Source: an uncultured Clostridia bacterium (lineage in GTDB: Bacteria > Bacillota > Clostridia > Oscillospirales > Acutalibacteraceae). Taken from it: 7,112 nt of DNA. The notes beneath the pieces were generated by a model. It was given only the letters and a program-made list of their open reading frames with translations, was not told the origin of the DNA and searched no databases. The DNA lies in the NCBI GenBank assembly GCA_947567585.1, contig CANONE010000114.1, positions 1 to 7,112 on the forward strand, given 5' to 3'. Position numbers and translations under genes: made by a program. Of this stretch, positions 5,586-7,112 are shown in pieces (the first letter of the stretch is position 1; each line of letters starts with the position of its first letter).

Positions 5586-6821
5586 ATGAAAGAACTGCGA
5601 ATTGGGATCATCGGCACCGGCATGATCTCCAACCGCCACATGACCATCTGGTCCCATATCCCCGGCACAAAAGTGGTGGCCGGATGCGATATTGACCAGG
5701 CAAAAGTGAAAGCTTGGGGCGAGCGCTACGGCATTCCGGAGGAGGACCTGTATGTGGACTTCCGGGAAATGCTGAAGCGGGACGACCTGGACGCCATCGA
5801 CGTATGCGTCCATAACAACCTGCACACCCCTGTGTCCGTGGCCGTGATGAAAGCCGGCTACCCCTGCTATTGCGAAAAGCCCATGGCCGCCAGCTATGCC
5901 GACGCGAAAATTATCTACGACGCCGCCAAGGCCACCGGCCAGAAGCTGGCCGTGCAGCTGAGCTCCATTTATAATCTCCAGACCCGTCTGGCCAAGAAGA
6001 TGATTGAAGAGGGCAAATTGGGCAAGCTTTACCATGCCCGCAGCGTGGGCCACCGCCGGGAAGGCCGCCCGGGCTTTGACATGCCCAACTTTTCCCGGGA
6101 CTTTATCTCCAAGGATATCGGCGTTCACGGCCCCCTGTGCGACCTGGGCATCTACCATCTCTCCCAGATGCTCTATATAATGGGCATGCCGGAGCTGGAC
6201 ACTGTATTCGGCGTTTCCTCCGCCGACTACTACCAGGATCCCCGGCTGCTGCCTCCTGGGCTCACCTACGATGTGGAGGACCTCAGCGTGGGCATCGCCA
6301 CCTTCAAAAACGGGGTGTCCCTGGACATCTATGAGGACTGGGCCATGCACATGGACGAGGTGGGCACCAGCTTTATCGCCGGGTCCTTGGGCGGCCTGAA
6401 GCTGATTGACGTGGATACCACCGGCGGCGAACTGGCCGTGCCCAAGGGCGGGCGGATCTCCGGCGGGGGCAGCGCCCAGAAGCCCACTCTGGAATTTTTC
6501 GGATATGAGGACGGCATGAAGACCTCCAAGGTCATCAACTGCCAGGAGAACGGCCGCAAAGAGGCCCAGGTGGACCCCAGAATGGCCCTTTACAACGACA
6601 ACCAGGTCCATTGGGTGGCCTACCTGCGGGGCGAGCTGGACGACAGCACCCGTATCGACTCCCCCTACATCGCCATGGAGACAGCCCTGCTTTCCGACGC
6701 CATCTTTATCTCCCAGGCCCAGCACCGCAGCGTCACCGGCGAGGAAGTCCGGGCCATGTCCCAGTCTGTGGCCCTCCACCGGCAGGAGACGCCCTGGGGC
6801 GTAATCGAGTACGATTTCTAA
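5586..6821 (+). CDS. Gfo/Idh/MocA-family NAD(P)-dependent oxidoreductase
   Basis: This 411-residue cytosolic protein belongs to the family of glucose-fructose oxidoreductase, inositol dehydrogenase and MocA, which oxidise or reduce a hydroxyl or keto group on sugars and polyols. The N-terminal Rossmann fold shows RIGIIGTGMIS (residues 5-15) with the GxGxxS-type dinucleotide loop. CDID at 34-37 ends the second strand; the acidic Asp35 there favours NAD over NADP (inference). CEKPMA places the family's catalytic lysine at Lys98. In the C-terminal domain GPLCDLGIYH puts Asp186 and His191 at the usual DxGxH motif. No signal peptide is visible, so it is not a secreted member. The ATG at 5586 follows AGGAGG (5571-5576) after nine bases, and the conserved fold begins straight after it. 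An upstream in-frame ATG at 5448 lies before the promoter and is rejected. It is divergent from the symporter, whose solute may be its substrate. The exact reaction is unknown. Confidence 0.9.
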   Translation: MKELRIGIIGTGMISNRHMTIWSHIPGTKVVAGCDIDQAKVKAWGERYGIPEEDLYVDFREMLKRDDLDAIDVCVHNNLHTPVSVAVMKAGYPCYCEKPMAASYADAKIIYDAAKATGQKLAVQLSSIYNLQTRLAKKMIEEGKLGKLYHARSVGHRREGRPGFDMPNFSRDFISKDIGVHGPLCDLGIYHLSQMLYIMGMPELDTVFGVSSADYYQDPRLLPPGLTYDVEDLSVGIATFKNGVSLDIYEDWAMHMDEVGTSFIAGSLGGLKLIDVDTTGGELAVPKGGRISGGGSAQKPTLEFFGYEDGMKTSKVINCQENGRKEAQVDPRMALYNDNQVHWVAYLRGELDDSTRIDSPYIAMETALLSDAIFISQAQHRSVTGEEVRAMSQSVALHRQETPWGVIEYDF

Positions 6822-6845
6822 GACCGGGAAGAATTCCATATAAAA

Positions 6846-6878
6846 GGCCGGCGGCACAGAGAGCCGCCGGCCTTTTTT
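6846..6878 (+). terminator. intrinsic terminator of the oxidoreductase gene
   Basis: GGCCGGCGGC (6846-6855) pairs perfectly with GCCGCCGGCC (6863-6872) around a seven-base loop and runs directly into six T residues (6873-6878). It starts 25 bases after the stop codon at 6821. Four A residues just before the stem (6842-6845) would give a short T run for minus-strand transcripts, so some bidirectional action is possible. Confidence 0.93.
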
Positions 6879-6889
6879 CCTTTTCATGC

Positions 6890-6931
6890 AAACCGTCCTT
6901 CTGAATTTGATAGTATAAAGGCGCGGTTTTT
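6890..6931 (+). terminator. possible weak second terminator
   Basis: AAACCG (6890-6895) and CCTT (6897-6900) can pair with AAGG (6918-6921) and CGGTTT (6924-6929) around a 17-base loop, with T residues running to 6931. The stem is weak and interrupted. It stands shortly after a much stronger terminator and may be only a remnant or a chance fold. Confidence 0.25.
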
Positions 6932-7020
6932 CCATCTTATAATAATCATCGGAAGCCGCTGCGTGAAAAAGAAGCTGCATAAAATTTTTGATAAAATATC
7001 TTTTAGCAGACCGATTCCAT

Positions 7021-7038
7021 GGATAATACCTATTATCC
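7021..7038. promoter_or_regulatory. perfect palindrome in the right-hand spacer, candidate operator
   Basis: GGATAATACCTATTATCC has perfect eight-base arms (7021-7028 and 7031-7038) separated by CC. The flanking GACCG (7009-7013) and CGGTC (7056-7060) are also complementary, so a larger fold is possible. It lies in AT-rich non-coding DNA after a terminator and next to TATAAT-like sequence (7049-7054). This suggests a regulatory site for a gene beyond the window. The binding protein is unknown. Confidence 0.45.
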
Positions 7039-7090
7039 CGGCGGATTCTATAATACGGTCCTATTTCGACAGCTTTTCCAAAGCTAAAAT

Positions 7091-7109
7091 TGTTGACATT
7101 ATATCAACA
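7091..7109. promoter_or_regulatory. palindrome overlapping a -35-like TTGACA at the right edge
   Basis: TGTTGACATTATATCAACA has six-base arms (7091-7096 and 7104-7109) around a seven-base centre. The plus strand contains a consensus -35 TTGACA (7093-7098), whose -10 would fall just beyond the window. The complement contains TATAAT, which could be a -10 for leftward transcription. A repressor bound here would cover the promoter in either case. The ATG at 7109 has no ribosome binding site and is probably not a start. Confidence 0.45.
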
Positions 7110-7112
7110 TGA

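Noticed and set aside
5578..5586. ATGACATAA mini-frame overlapping the oxidoreductase start codon
   Set aside because: Its ATG is one base from the ribosome binding site, too close to initiate, and two codons give no meaningful product.
5463..6980. 505-codon minus-strand open frame opposite the oxidoreductase
   Set aside because: It crosses the strong terminator, the oxidoreductase gene and its promoter, and is made of Gly-, His- and Val-rich antisense sequence without a domain.

Overview
The window looks like a chromosomal segment from a fairly GC-rich member of the Bacillota, perhaps a gut Clostridia/Oscillospiraceae-type organism. This is an inference from four things: strong AGGAGG-type ribosome binding sites, sigma-A-like promoters (for example TTGACT-17-TAAAAT), compact intrinsic terminators, and GC-rich coding sequence set against AT-rich spacers. 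No taxonomic marker gene is present, so the assignment is soft.

Layout, left to right. Bases 1-32 may be the last codons of an upstream plus-strand gene. Bases 133-303 hold a clear promoter and a structured leader that contains an intrinsic terminator. The leader precedes a UraA-like nucleobase permease of the NCS2 family (304-1710, plus). A 149-base spacer with a long imperfect hairpin separates it from a full-length L-fucose isomerase (1860-3653, plus). A bidirectional terminator hairpin (3733-3778) lies between this gene and a convergent sodium:solute symporter (3880-5376, minus). The symporter is divergent from a Gfo/Idh/MocA-family oxidoreductase (5586-6821, plus). Their 209-base spacer holds back-to-back promoters around a 15-base palindrome. 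A strong terminator (6846-6878) ends the oxidoreductase gene. The last roughly 230 bases are AT-rich and non-coding, with two good palindromes, and look like the control region of a gene beyond the right edge.

How the genes may fit together. The permease brings nucleobases, most likely uracil, into the cell and appears to be controlled by attenuation in its leader. The isomerase interconverts L-fucose and L-fuculose (or D-arabinose and D-ribulose), but no kinase, aldolase, fucose permease or regulator lies beside it. The symporter and the oxidoreductase look like a co-regulated uptake-and-oxidation pair for an unidentified small solute, plausibly a sugar, polyol or sugar acid. All four proteins belong to well-known families. 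The unusual material is in the non-coding DNA: the permease leader, the shared palindrome of the divergent pair, and the palindromes at the right end. I do not see a clearly new multi-gene system here.
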